Of a DNA stretch of 10,562 bases, positions 1 to 7,995 are shown piece after piece; position 1 is the stretch's first letter, and each line of letters begins with the position of its first letter. Location of the stretch: positions 1 to 10,562 of the forward strand of contig JADCBH010000011.1 of assembly GCA_020253595.1 (NCBI GenBank), read 5' to 3'. This DNA is from Brevundimonas sp. GTDB lineage: Bacteria > Pseudomonadota > Alphaproteobacteria > Caulobacterales > Caulobacteraceae. The notes under the pieces are model-generated. The model saw only the letters and a program-made list of their open reading frames with translations, was not told the DNA's origin and did not search any database. The position numbers and the translations under genes are program-made.

Positions 1-233
1 ACCCGGGCGATGTCGGGCTCGGCCGCGATCAGGTTCAGGAAGGTGATCATGGCCGACTTCGAGTCGAGCAGGCCCTCGTCCATATTGATGTCGATGATCT
101 GGGCACCCGCCTCGACCTGCTGGCGCGCGACGTCCAGCGCGGCGGCATAGTCACCCTCGACGATCAGCTTCCGGAATTTGGCCGAGCCGGTGACGTTGGT
201 CCGTTCGCCGACGTTGATGAAGGTAGGACGCAT
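1..233 (-). CDS. metH: Cobalamin-dependent methionine synthase, folate-binding part (5' end only)
   Basis: The visible 77 codons are the N-terminus of the second MetH polypeptide; the rest lies beyond the left edge. Translation starts MRPTFINVGERTNVTGSAKF and continues through a segment with AGAQIIDINMDEGLLDS. These are the hallmark start and the DxN strand of the pterin-binding (methyltetrahydrofolate) domain. By family knowledge, cobalamin-binding and SAM-reactivation domains should follow, but they cannot be seen here. The protein transfers a methyl group from methyltetrahydrofolate through cobalamin to homocysteine, with the homocysteine site supplied by the separate upstream protein. The ATG shares one base with the stop of that gene (TGATG at 231-235), so translational coupling is likely. 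No strong Shine-Dalgarno sequence precedes it. Identification is firm; full length is unknown. Confidence 0.95.
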   Translation of the reverse strand, partial: MRPTFINVGERTNVTGSAKFRKLIVEGDYAAALDVARQQVEAGAQIIDINMDEGLLDSKSAMITFLNLIAAEPDIAR

Positions 234-1300
234 CAGGCCACCATCTCGAACGGTTCGAGCCCCGAAAGCCTGAGCGCCACCGGCCGCTCCGGGATCGCGC
301 GCGGCGTCACGCCCGCCACTTCCTCCGCCACATGCCGAATGTGCTCCGGCGTCGTGCCGCAGCAGCCGCCCACGATGTTGACGAGGCCGCTGCGCGCCCA
401 TTCCTCAATGAAGTGGGCGGTCTCGTGCGGCTCCTCGTCGTACTGGCCCATGGCGTTGGGCAGGCCGGCGTTGGGATAGGCCGCGACCAGGGTGTCGGCG
501 ACGCGGCTCAGTTCGGCGATGAAGGGCCGCATCAAATCGGCCCCCAGCGCGCAGTTGAAGCCGACGGCGAAGGGTTTGGCGTGGCGCACGCTGTTCCAGA
601 AGGCCTCAGCCGTCTGGCCAGACAGGGTCCGGCCCGAGCGGTCGGTGATGGTGCCGCTGATCCAGATGGGCAGCGGCTCCATCCCCTCGTCTTCCAGGTC
701 CTTGATGGCCTTGATCGCGGCCTTGCAGTTCAGCGTGTCCGTGATGGTCTCGATCAGATAGAGGTGCACACCGCCTTCGTTCAGCGCCTTCACCTGATGG
801 CGATAGGCCTCATAGACCTGATCGAAGGTCACCAGCCGCGCGCCGGGATCGTTCACGTCCGACGACATCGACAGCATCTTGTTCAGCGGGCCGATGGAGC
901 CTGCGGCAAAGCGGGGCTTGTGTGGTTCCTTCTCGGTCCAGCGGTCGGCGGCCGCGCGGGCCAGTTTCGCGCCTTCCAGATTGATGTCCCACACCGACTG
1001 GGCGTCCAGGTGATAGTCATCCTGGGCGATCGTCGTGGCCGAGAAGGTGTTGGTCTCGGAAATGTCCGCGCCGGCCGCGAAATACTGGTGGTGCAGGTCA
1101 GCGATGACGTCGGGCCGGGTGATGCAGAGGATGTCGTTGTTCCCCTTCATCTGGCCGTTGTGGGCGGTGAAGCGGTCACCGCGAAAGTCGGCCTCGTCCA
1201 GCCCGCGCCGCTGGATCATCACGCCCCAGGACCCGTCGAGCACGAGAATGCGCTCTTTGGCTGCGGCGTGCAGAAGGGCGATACGATCGGAACGGCTCAT
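233..1300 (-). CDS. metH: Methionine synthase homocysteine-binding module (separate polypeptide)
   Basis: This 355-residue protein matches the N-terminal homocysteine S-methyltransferase barrel of MetH. Key motifs are LDGSWGVMIQ near residue 21, the ETNTFSAT segment near 82, GPLNKMLS near 137, and the three zinc-ligand cysteines: Cys250 in GFNCALG and Cys313/Cys314 in GGCCGTTPEH. Those positions nearly equal the known E. coli MetH ligands 247, 310 and 311. It binds and activates homocysteine through zinc. It lacks folate, cobalamin and reactivation domains, which are encoded by the next gene downstream. E. coli MetH is one chain of about 1227 residues, so here the enzyme is split exactly between modules. 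As I recall, the same split exists in Caulobacter, so it is probably ancestral and functional rather than a frameshift. An AAGG stands 7 bases before the ATG, which overlaps the metF stop (ATGA). Confidence 0.95.
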   Translation of the reverse strand: MSRSDRIALLHAAAKERILVLDGSWGVMIQRRGLDEADFRGDRFTAHNGQMKGNNDILCITRPDVIADLHHQYFAAGADISETNTFSATTIAQDDYHLDAQSVWDINLEGAKLARAAADRWTEKEPHKPRFAAGSIGPLNKMLSMSSDVNDPGARLVTFDQVYEAYRHQVKALNEGGVHLYLIETITDTLNCKAAIKAIKDLEDEGMEPLPIWISGTITDRSGRTLSGQTAEAFWNSVRHAKPFAVGFNCALGADLMRPFIAELSRVADTLVAAYPNAGLPNAMGQYDEEPHETAHFIEEWARSGLVNIVGGCCGTTPEHIRHVAEEVAGVTPRAIPERPVALRLSGLEPFEMVA

Positions 1301-2244
1301 GCGGTGGCCTTGTGCTCACGCACGCCCAGCACCCGACAGATCGCATAGACCAGGTCGGCGCGGTTCAGCGTGTAGAAATGGAAGTCTGAGAATCCCTCTT
1401 CCTGCAACCGCGCGCAGGTCTCGGCGGCGACCGAGGCGGCCAGCAGTTTCCGCGTCTCCGGATCGTCGTCCAGCCCTTCGAAATGGGCCGCCAGCCAGGC
1501 CGGGACCGAGGCTCCGCAGGACGCGCTCATCCGCTGCAACCCGGCGAAGTTCGATACGGGCATGATCCCGGGGATCAGGGCGATCTGAACGCCGGCCGCC
1601 CGTACGCGATCGCGGAACCTGAGGAAGGCGTCGATGTCGAAGAAGAACTGGCTCAGCGCGCGCGTCGCGCCCGCATCGACCTTGGCCTTCAGCACATCGA
1701 TGTCGTGATCCAGCGACGGGCTTTCGGGATGCTTCTCCGGATAGACCCCGACCGACGTCTGAAAGCCGCCGGCCCGCTGGATGGCGCGGGCCAGCTCGGT
1801 CGCGTTGGCATAGCCGTCCGCGCGGGGCTGATAGGCGCCGCCGATGCCGCTGGCTCCCGGCGGATCGCCGCGCAGGGCGACGATGTGGTCCACGCCGATG
1901 GCCTTGTAGACCTGGACGACCTGATCGACCTCCTCGCGGCTCGCCTCGACGCAGGTCAGGTGGGCGGCGGGCTTCAGGGTGGTCTCGGACAGGATGCGTT
2001 GCACGGTCCGGTGCGTCCGCTCACGCGTCGAGCCGCCCGCGCCATAGGTCACGGAAACAAAGGCGGGGTTCAGGGGCTCCAGCCGCCGAACCGCCTTCCA
2101 AAGATTGGCCTCGGCCTCATCGGTCTTGGGCGGGAAGAACTCGAAGGAGACACGCACCGGATTGGCGTTCTCGCCTGCGCGGGCGACAGGACCCAGGGGC
2201 GACAGCAACAGCGCCCGAGCTTCGGCAAGAGAGGTGGCGGCCAT
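1297..2244 (-). CDS. metF: 5,10-methylenetetrahydrofolate reductase
   Basis: This 315-residue flavoprotein reduces methylenetetrahydrofolate to methyltetrahydrofolate, the methyl donor used by the MetH proteins encoded just downstream. Diagnostic motifs are SFEFFPPKT at 33-41, whose Glu35 matches the catalytic Glu28 of E. coli MetF; VTYGAGGSTR at 65-74; ALRGDPP at 123-129 with the conserved Asp127; SQFFFD near 198; and the C-terminal HFYTLNRADL at 289-298. The length is normal, with an N-terminal tail of about 30 residues before the first motif. The start codon shares one base with the stop of the upstream regulator gene (TGATG at 2242-2246), and a GGAG lies 9 bases upstream. The last four bases overlap the metH start. 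It therefore sits inside a tightly coupled operon. Confidence 0.96.
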   Translation of the reverse strand: MAATSLAEARALLLSPLGPVARAGENANPVRVSFEFFPPKTDEAEANLWKAVRRLEPLNPAFVSVTYGAGGSTRERTHRTVQRILSETTLKPAAHLTCVEASREEVDQVVQVYKAIGVDHIVALRGDPPGASGIGGAYQPRADGYANATELARAIQRAGGFQTSVGVYPEKHPESPSLDHDIDVLKAKVDAGATRALSQFFFDIDAFLRFRDRVRAAGVQIALIPGIMPVSNFAGLQRMSASCGASVPAWLAAHFEGLDDDPETRKLLAASVAAETCARLQEEGFSDFHFYTLNRADLVYAICRVLGVREHKATA

Positions 2245-3206
2245 CAGGCGACGCTCCGGTTGGCGACGGCCGGGCGCTCGGCTGTCCAGATGGTGACGGT
2301 CAGGCCCGCCGTGTCCGGGGGCAGGGCGATGGTCGCCGACGGCTTGAGCCCGGCTTCACCGAGCCAGCGCCCGATCTCATCGTCGGCGAACCCAAGGCGG
2401 CGGTGCTGATGCTCGTCGCGCAGCCGCTCCAGCTCATGGGGGGCGAAATCAACGATCAGCAGTTTTCCACCGGGCATGACCAGGCGAGCCGCCTCGGCCA
2501 CCGCAGACGCCGGATCGGCCAGATAGTGCAGCACCTGATGCACCAGCACGAGGTCAGCCGACTGGGCCGGCAGGCGGGTCGCGAAGATGTCGCCGTGCCG
2601 GAGCTCGACCTTGTCCAGTCCGGCCTTGGTCACATTGGCGCGTGCGATGTTCAGCATGTTCTGGCTCAGATCGAGCCCGATCGACATCCGGGCCTTCCTG
2701 CCCAGCAGGGTCAGCATGCGGCCCGAGCCGGTGCCCAGATCGACGACTCGCTCAAACGGCCCCGGCCCGGCCGCACGCTCGATTGCGCTCTCGACGGCCG
2801 TCTCGGACACATAGAGAGATCGAATTCGGTCCCAGCTCGGGGCCACCTGTTCGAAGTAGGCAGCGGCGGCGGTGGCGCGCTCGTCTCGCACCTCGTCCAG
2901 CCGGCGGTGGTCTGCTGCCCCGGCGGCGTCGTCCAGCAGGTCAAGCACTGTGTCGATCAGGCGGCGCACATCGGGTTCGTGGCTGATCCTGTAGAAGACC
3001 CGCGCTCCATCCGGGAATCGTTCGATCAGTCCCGCGTCGGCCATCAGCTTCAGATGGCGTGAGACGCGAGGCTGGCTCTGGTCCAGCACGCGGCTGAGTT
3101 CCATGACAGAAAGCTCTTCACCGGCCAGCAGAGACAGCACGCGTAGACGGGTCGGCTCGCCGGCGGCGCGCAGGACATCCACGGTCTGATCAGCGGTCAG
3201 GCTCAT
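2244..3206 (-). CDS. ArsR-family regulator fused to a SAM-dependent methyltransferase domain, probable methionine-cycle repressor
   Basis: The protein has 320 residues. Residues 8-75 form an ArsR-type winged helix, with recognition helix SQPRVSRHLKLMADAGL at 44-60 and wing FPDGARVFYRI. A linker follows. Residues 110-255 are a class I methyltransferase fold with SAM-binding motif VVDLGTGSGRM at 154-164, acidic strand end GLDLS at 177-181, and a later GDIF motif. The alpha-3 metal site of metal-sensing ArsR proteins (ELCVCDL) is replaced by ELSVMEL, so metal sensing by that site is unlikely. It is the first gene of the metF-metH operon, and a perfect palindrome lies just upstream. This suggests an autoregulator sensing SAM or SAH, comparable to the known ArsR-family SahR regulators, possibly through the fused domain. 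True methyltransferase activity is an alternative. I chose the ATG at 3206; longer readings run through the palindrome and promoter. No Shine-Dalgarno sequence is present. Confidence 0.88.
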   Translation of the reverse strand: MSLTADQTVDVLRAAGEPTRLRVLSLLAGEELSVMELSRVLDQSQPRVSRHLKLMADAGLIERFPDGARVFYRISHEPDVRRLIDTVLDLLDDAAGAADHRRLDEVRDERATAAAAYFEQVAPSWDRIRSLYVSETAVESAIERAAGPGPFERVVDLGTGSGRMLTLLGRKARMSIGLDLSQNMLNIARANVTKAGLDKVELRHGDIFATRLPAQSADLVLVHQVLHYLADPASAVAEAARLVMPGGKLLIVDFAPHELERLRDEHQHRRLGFADDEIGRWLGEAGLKPSATIALPPDTAGLTVTIWTAERPAVANRSVA

Positions 3207-3214
3207 GAGATAAT

Positions 3215-3236
3215 CATATAAGGATATCCTTATATG
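3215..3236. promoter_or_regulatory. 22-bp perfect palindrome, probable operator of the ArsR-methyltransferase regulator
   Basis: The sequence is CATATAAGGAT followed directly by its exact reverse complement, centred between 3225 and 3226. It starts 9 bases upstream of the regulator's ATG and is strikingly AT-rich for this genome. ArsR proteins bind such two-fold symmetric sites as dimers, and the location points to control of the met operon. The match to a specific published motif was not checked. It could also affect the divergent EF-hand gene, about 80 bases away. Confidence 0.8.
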
Positions 3237-3243
3237 CTGTGAA
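3215..3243 (-). promoter_or_regulatory. Candidate promoter of the met operon, overlapping the operator
   Basis: Read on the minus strand, TTCACA (3243-3238) is five of six bases of the consensus -35. It is followed by a 17-base spacer and TATATG (3220-3215) as -10. The palindrome covers the whole -10 and 16 of the 17 spacer bases, so bound repressor would exclude RNA polymerase. The expected start of transcription falls at or within a few bases of the ATG at 3206, implying a leaderless mRNA and agreeing with the lack of a Shine-Dalgarno sequence. This is inferred from sequence alone. Confidence 0.5.
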
Positions 3244-3313
3244 GCCGGAAAAGCAGCGACTGCTGCGGCGGTGAAGCGCGTTATACAGAGGGCATGCCGC
3301 CACGGAGTATCCA

Positions 3314-3817
3314 ATGCGTCGCCAGTCCTTTCTCGTCCTGATCGCGACGCTCGCGATCGCGGCCTGTTCGCAGGCGGAGACGGCCGCACCGGCCATCGCC
3401 GAGCCTGCAACCCTTGAAGATCCAAGCGATGACTCTGCGGAGCTCCTGCTTGAAGAGACGGCTCTTGACGTCGAGCCTCTGCCGCCGCGACCGCTTCCTG
3501 CCCGACCGGCGGCGCGCCGCCAGGCAGAACAGGGGCCGATGACATTGGAGCAAATGCTCGAGCGGGCCGAGCGTGGCTTTGACCGCGCCGACACTGATTC
3601 GGACGGTGTGGTGACGACTGCAGAGCTGGAAGCGGCCGCCGAAACCCTGCCCAATGCCCGCAACTGGACGCGTGCCGACCGCGACGGCGACGGTCGCCTG
3701 ACCCGTGACGAGTTCCGCTCGGTCGTCGCATGGCGCTTCCAGCGCATGGACGCCGACGGCGACGGACAGGTCAGTTTGCAGGAGCGGCAGGCACGACGGG
3801 GCGGCGACGAAGGCTAG
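3314..3817 (+). CDS. EF-hand calcium-binding lipoprotein
   Basis: This 167-residue protein begins with a lipoprotein signal: basic MRRQ, a hydrophobic stretch, and the lipobox AIAAC with Cys18 as the lipidation site. A low-complexity Ala/Pro/Glu-rich linker runs to about residue 75. Three canonical EF-hand loops follow: D93-T-D-S-D-G to E104, D122-R-D-G-D-G to E133, and D146-A-D-G-D-G to E157, each with acidic residues at positions 1, 3, 5 and 12. The first two form a close pair; the third may pair across a dimer or stand alone. The protein is probably anchored in the cell envelope and binds calcium; its biological role is unknown. GGAG at 3304-3307 stands 6 bases before the ATG. The gene is transcribed divergently from the met operon across 107 bases. 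Its stop shares the CTAG tetramer with the stop of the convergent gene. Confidence 0.88.
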   Translation: MRRQSFLVLIATLAIAACSQAETAAPAIAEPATLEDPSDDSAELLLEETALDVEPLPPRPLPARPAARRQAEQGPMTLEQMLERAERGFDRADTDSDGVVTTAELEAAAETLPNARNWTRADRDGDGRLTRDEFRSVVAWRFQRMDADGDGQVSLQERQARRGGDEG

Positions 3818-3835
3818 CTCTTGTCGCCGCCCGTC
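3795..3835. terminator. Hairpin spanning the overlapping stop codons of two convergent genes, probable bidirectional terminator
   Basis: GGGCGGCGAC (3799-3808) pairs perfectly with GTCGCCGCCC (3823-3832). Beyond a single-base bulge on the outside, GAC (3795-3797) pairs with GTC (3833-3835). Beyond a single-base bulge on the inside, AAG (3810-3812) pairs with CTT (3820-3822). The loop contains CTAG, which carries both stop codons. That gives 16 pairs in total, very GC-rich. Neither side has a T-run, so it is not a textbook intrinsic terminator. It could stop or stabilise both transcripts. Confidence 0.5.
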
Positions 3836-4677
3836 AGGGATTTCGCAGCGCCGACGGCCGACCAGGTGGTGAAGCCGACATGGGCGCGCGCGGGCGCGGC
3901 GGGTTCGGGTGCATCGGGCAGGGGGGCGAGGCGGCGCTTGTTGACGTGATCGACCTTGCGCTCCCCGACCTGATCGGGGAACTCGCCGCGGAAATAGAAC
4001 CTCTGCCAGGCCTGCTTGACGGCCTCTGGGTCGCCGGCCGCCATGCGGGTGTTGAAGTCGGTGCGGACCTCGGACCACTTGCGATACTGCACAGCCAGAT
4101 CGCCGTCGTCATCGAGCGAGCGGCGCACGGGCTGGAATCGCTCGATGCGATGGTGCGGGATCGGCTGCAGGAAGCAGAAGGGCTCATCCTTCTCGAACCG
4201 GATGACCCCCGGTGCGGTGAAGCGCCAGTTCATTGTGAAGGGGTAAGGCAGCCAGTCGGTCTCGGTCACGCCTTCCAGTGGCGCGATGCCGTGCTTGGCC
4301 CGGTTCGGCGGACCAGAGGCTCGCATGCCCCAGCCCTCGGGCGTGCGGAACATCCAGCCAGTGTGAAACGTCAACACGCCCTCGGTGAAATGCGACTGGG
4401 CGAAGTGTTCGAAATAGAGGGCGTCCGCGTCGGGTCGGAACTGGATGGCGTCCGCCCCCATCCGCCCGTCCCACTCGGCCTCGAAGCCGAACGGGCAGAG
4501 AAGTTCCCAACCTGTGGTGTTGGCCATGGTCAGCGGCAGACACCGATAGGGGTGACGTCCCGCGAAGGCGTCCATCCAGTCGCGATCGGGCAGACCAGGA
4601 ACCATGCGCGGCGGGTCCGGACGCATGGGGAAGCATTCCAGCGTCAAGGCGTCGGTCTCGGCGGCGATGTCGTTCAC
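3814..4677 (-). CDS. DUF6065-like protein of unknown function
   Basis: This 287-residue protein looks cytoplasmic, with no signal peptide or membrane segment. It resembles proteins I associate with DUF6065, judged from its pattern rather than a search. Features include the repeated aromatic and Trp-rich segments TTGWELLCPFGFEAEWDG at 54-71 and FHTGWMFRTPEGWG, then a PFTMNWRFTAPG segment and a run rich in His, Arg and Phe. The C-terminal 40 residues are basic and proline-rich. Function is unknown and no catalytic motif is clear. It lies 34 bases downstream of the hydroxyacid dehydrogenase on the same strand, so co-transcription is likely. The start is a GTG with GAGG at 4687-4684, six bases upstream. 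The next in-frame ATG would remove 17 residues and has no such support. Its stop overlaps the convergent EF-hand gene's stop. Confidence 0.8.
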   Translation of the reverse strand: MNDIAAETDALTLECFPMRPDPPRMVPGLPDRDWMDAFAGRHPYRCLPLTMANTTGWELLCPFGFEAEWDGRMGADAIQFRPDADALYFEHFAQSHFTEGVLTFHTGWMFRTPEGWGMRASGPPNRAKHGIAPLEGVTETDWLPYPFTMNWRFTAPGVIRFEKDEPFCFLQPIPHHRIERFQPVRRSLDDDGDLAVQYRKWSEVRTDFNTRMAAGDPEAVKQAWQRFYFRGEFPDQVGERKVDHVNKRRLAPLPDAPEPAAPARAHVGFTTWSAVGAAKSLTGGDKS

Positions 4678-4683
4678 GGGTGG

Positions 4684-4687
4684 CCTC
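4684..4687 (-). promoter_or_regulatory. Shine-Dalgarno GAGG supporting the GTG start at 4677
   Basis: On the minus strand GAGG precedes the GTG codon by six bases, an ideal spacing. This is why the GTG was preferred over the in-frame ATG 17 codons later. It lies within the 34-base gap after the dehydrogenase stop. Confidence 0.55.
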
Positions 4688-4711
4688 GAAACTGTGGTCG
4701 GCGGACTCTAG

Positions 4712-5662
4712 TCAGTCCGGCGTGCCTTCGCACCCCGGAACCGGCGTCAGGGGCGGCTCGCCCGCCGCCACGGCCTGAAGATTTCGGATCAACAGTCCCA
4801 GCATTCCCTGGACAGCAGCCATCGTCGCGCCCGCGGTGTGCGGAGTCAGGACGACATTGGGCACATCGGCCCACCGCGCGGCGGGCGTCGGCTCGGTGTC
4901 GAACACGTCCAGGGCCGCTTCACCCAGTCGCCCGGCCTTGAGCGCAGCAATGAGGGCGTCCTCGTCGACCAGCGAGCCCCGCGCGACATTGACCAGCAGG
5001 CCAGTCGATCCCAACGCCTCGATGACCTCGGCCGAGATCAGTCCGGTGTTCGTCTCATCCGCACGGCACGCGACAACCAGCACATCGGACGCCTTGGCCA
5101 GATCAACCAGCGACCCCGCCTTGGGCCACGCCGCGTCAGGCTTGTCTCTGGGACCCCACCAGCGGACCTCACAGCCCATGACGGCGACCCGCCTGGCCAG
5201 CGCCTCGCCGATAGCCCCCAGACCGACGATCCCGACCCGGCATCCGCGCATGGAGGGCGTGATCAGCCGCTGCTCAATGACCCAGTCCCCGGCCCGTACG
5301 ATACGGTCACCGTCGACGACCCGCCGTCGTGCCGCGAGGATCAGGGCCAGGGCGTGATCGGCGACGTCCTCGTGGTTCACCGCCGGCGCATGCGTCACGA
5401 TCAGTCCGCGCGACCGGCACCAGGCCAGATCCAGCCCGTCGTATCCCGAGGTGAAGCACGCGACGTGCCGCAGCCTGGGCAGCTGATCGAGGACGACTGT
5501 GTCGAGGCAGTCCTCGCCAGCCACCACCACGGCAGCAACTTCGCCGGCCGCGTCCGCCGGGAGTCCTTCCCACTGACGAAACACGCGATAGCTGCTGTCC
5601 AGAAAGGGCGCGATCGGGGCCAGGGCGCGCGACGCGATCAGAAGGGCGGGAAGGGTGGTCAT
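4712..5662 (-). CDS. D-isomer-specific 2-hydroxyacid dehydrogenase
   Basis: This 316-residue protein has the two-domain D-2-hydroxyacid dehydrogenase layout. The NAD(P)-binding Rossmann motif is GIVGLGAIG at 144-152 (G147, G149, G152). The catalytic triad is visible: Arg228 in VNVARGSLVD, Glu257 in DVFDTEP, and His275 in TPHTAG. The substrate-loop segment VACFTSGYDGLD lies at 67-78. The family reduces 2-oxoacids such as glyoxylate and hydroxypyruvate, or oxidises D-2-hydroxyacids. The exact substrate cannot be read from sequence; glyoxylate/hydroxypyruvate reductase is the most likely class, and 3-phosphoglycerate dehydrogenase is unlikely because no C-terminal ACT or regulatory domain is present. 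I chose the ATG at 5662 because the family's N-terminal strand begins right after it. Longer in-frame readings add about 100 residues that look non-coding. No Shine-Dalgarno sequence is evident, so it may be leaderless. It is probably co-transcribed with the DUF6065-like gene. Confidence 0.93.
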   Translation of the reverse strand: MTTLPALLIASRALAPIAPFLDSSYRVFRQWEGLPADAAGEVAAVVVAGEDCLDTVVLDQLPRLRHVACFTSGYDGLDLAWCRSRGLIVTHAPAVNHEDVADHALALILAARRRVVDGDRIVRAGDWVIEQRLITPSMRGCRVGIVGLGAIGEALARRVAVMGCEVRWWGPRDKPDAAWPKAGSLVDLAKASDVLVVACRADETNTGLISAEVIEALGSTGLLVNVARGSLVDEDALIAALKAGRLGEAALDVFDTEPTPAARWADVPNVVLTPHTAGATMAAVQGMLGLLIRNLQAVAAGEPPLTPVPGCEGTPD

Positions 5663-5774
5663 GTGCAGCGCTATAGGCTGCGTCTGCGAGACTGGGGAGA
5701 GGCTTGCGTCCTTTGGCCAACCACAGTCAGATGGCGGCCTCTGATTGACCCTTCGCTCAGCCTGGGACTGCGAC

Positions 5775-6209
5775 ATGATCCGACCGGCGATCGTCACCCT
5801 GGCAGGCCTGACCCTGCTGTCCGCATGCCAGGCGGCCGGGACGGCGTCCGCTCCGGCCGAGCCTGCCTCAGCCGCGCCATCACAAGCCGCCGTCGAGGGC
5901 GTCCGGGGCGGTGAGACAACGCTCAGCGTCGGCCAGACCCTGCACATCGCCCTGCCGAGCAATGCCACCACCGGCTATCAGTGGCAGATCTCCGGCGTCG
6001 AGGGATCCGTGCTGACGCCCGCCGAGCCTTTCGGCGACGAAGTGGTCGATCCGCATGCGCCGGGCATGGTGGGCGTCGGGGGGCAGACGCACTGGCGCCT
6101 TGTCGCGTCGCGCCCAGGATCGGCCACCCTGACGTTCACCTATGCCCGGTCATGGGAGCGCAACACGCCGCCCGCCGAGACGGCGACCTATCGCATCGTG
6201 GTCCGGTAG
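5775..6209 (+). CDS. Chagasin-like (I42 family) cysteine peptidase inhibitor lipoprotein
   Basis: This 144-residue protein has a lipoprotein signal with lipobox LSAC and Cys18 as the predicted lipidation site. An Ala/Pro/Ser-rich linker follows, then a single immunoglobulin-like inhibitor domain from about residue 44. The three inhibitory loops of the chagasin family are recognisable. The BC loop is NATTGYQW at 63-70 (family NPTTGY). The DE loop is VGVGGQ at 99-104 (GxGG). The FG loop is ARSWE at 124-128 (family RPW, here RSW). Such proteins bind papain-like cysteine peptidases; the membrane anchor suggests a periplasmic or outer-membrane role. No cysteine peptidase is encoded nearby. The ATG at 5775 was chosen because it puts a signal peptide of normal length at the N-terminus; a TTG ten codons earlier is less likely. 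The Shine-Dalgarno sequence is weak. Confidence 0.87.
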   Translation: MIRPAIVTLAGLTLLSACQAAGTASAPAEPASAAPSQAAVEGVRGGETTLSVGQTLHIALPSNATTGYQWQISGVEGSVLTPAEPFGDEVVDPHAPGMVGVGGQTHWRLVASRPGSATLTFTYARSWERNTPPAETATYRIVVR

Positions 6210-6225
6210 GTCGTCGCGGACGCGA

Positions 6226-6231
<6 letters not shown>
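6204..6231. terminator. Hairpin containing both stop codons of convergent genes, possible bidirectional terminator
   Basis: CGGTAG (6204-6209) pairs with CTACCG (6226-6231). These arms contain the TAG of the I42 gene and, on the other strand, the TAG of ettA. Inside, TCGC (6214-6217) can pair with GCGA (6222-6225), leaving 6210-6213 bulged and a four-base loop. An alternative inner stem pairs 6211-6213 with 6223-6225. There is no T-run. The gap between the two coding regions is only 16 bases, so no other terminator fits there. Confidence 0.42.
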
Positions 6232-7893
<1,662 letters not shown>

Positions 7894-7995
7894 GAGGTGC
7901 GTGCGCCCTTGTCGTTCAAGCGTGTGAGGAGGTCGGCGCGGGTTTAGCGACCGGCGCGCGACAGGGCAAACGACATAGGGGAGGGAAGGGGCGGT

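Noticed and set aside
332..1348. Long plus-strand open frame of 338 codons opposite metH
   Set aside because: It is antisense to a certain gene, and its translation is rich in Val, Gly, Asp and Arg with no domain-like pattern. Such shadow frames are typical of GC-rich coding DNA.
1483..2409. Plus-strand open frame of 308 codons opposite metF and the regulator gene
   Set aside because: It crosses two well-supported minus-strand genes and has no recognisable motif.
3203..3217. Four-codon open frame on the minus strand (ATG ATT ATC TCA TGA) whose stop overlaps the regulator's ATG, with AAGGA nine bases upstream
   Set aside because: It looks like a coupled leader peptide. However, its ATG and AAGGA are parts of the palindrome, and the best promoter would start transcription after it, so it is probably not in the mRNA.
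3207..3313. Possible SAM or SAH riboswitch before the met operon
   Set aside because: The region upstream of the ATG is occupied by the promoter and operator, with no room for a structured leader if transcription starts at the predicted position.
3730..4941. Plus-strand open frame of 403 codons
   Set aside because: It overlaps the end of the EF-hand gene in another frame and lies antisense to the DUF6065-like gene and the dehydrogenase; composition is that of a shadow frame.
4838..5914. Plus-strand open frame of 358 codons opposite the dehydrogenase
   Set aside because: The minus strand encodes a complete catalytic triad and Rossmann motif, while this frame has no coherent domain.
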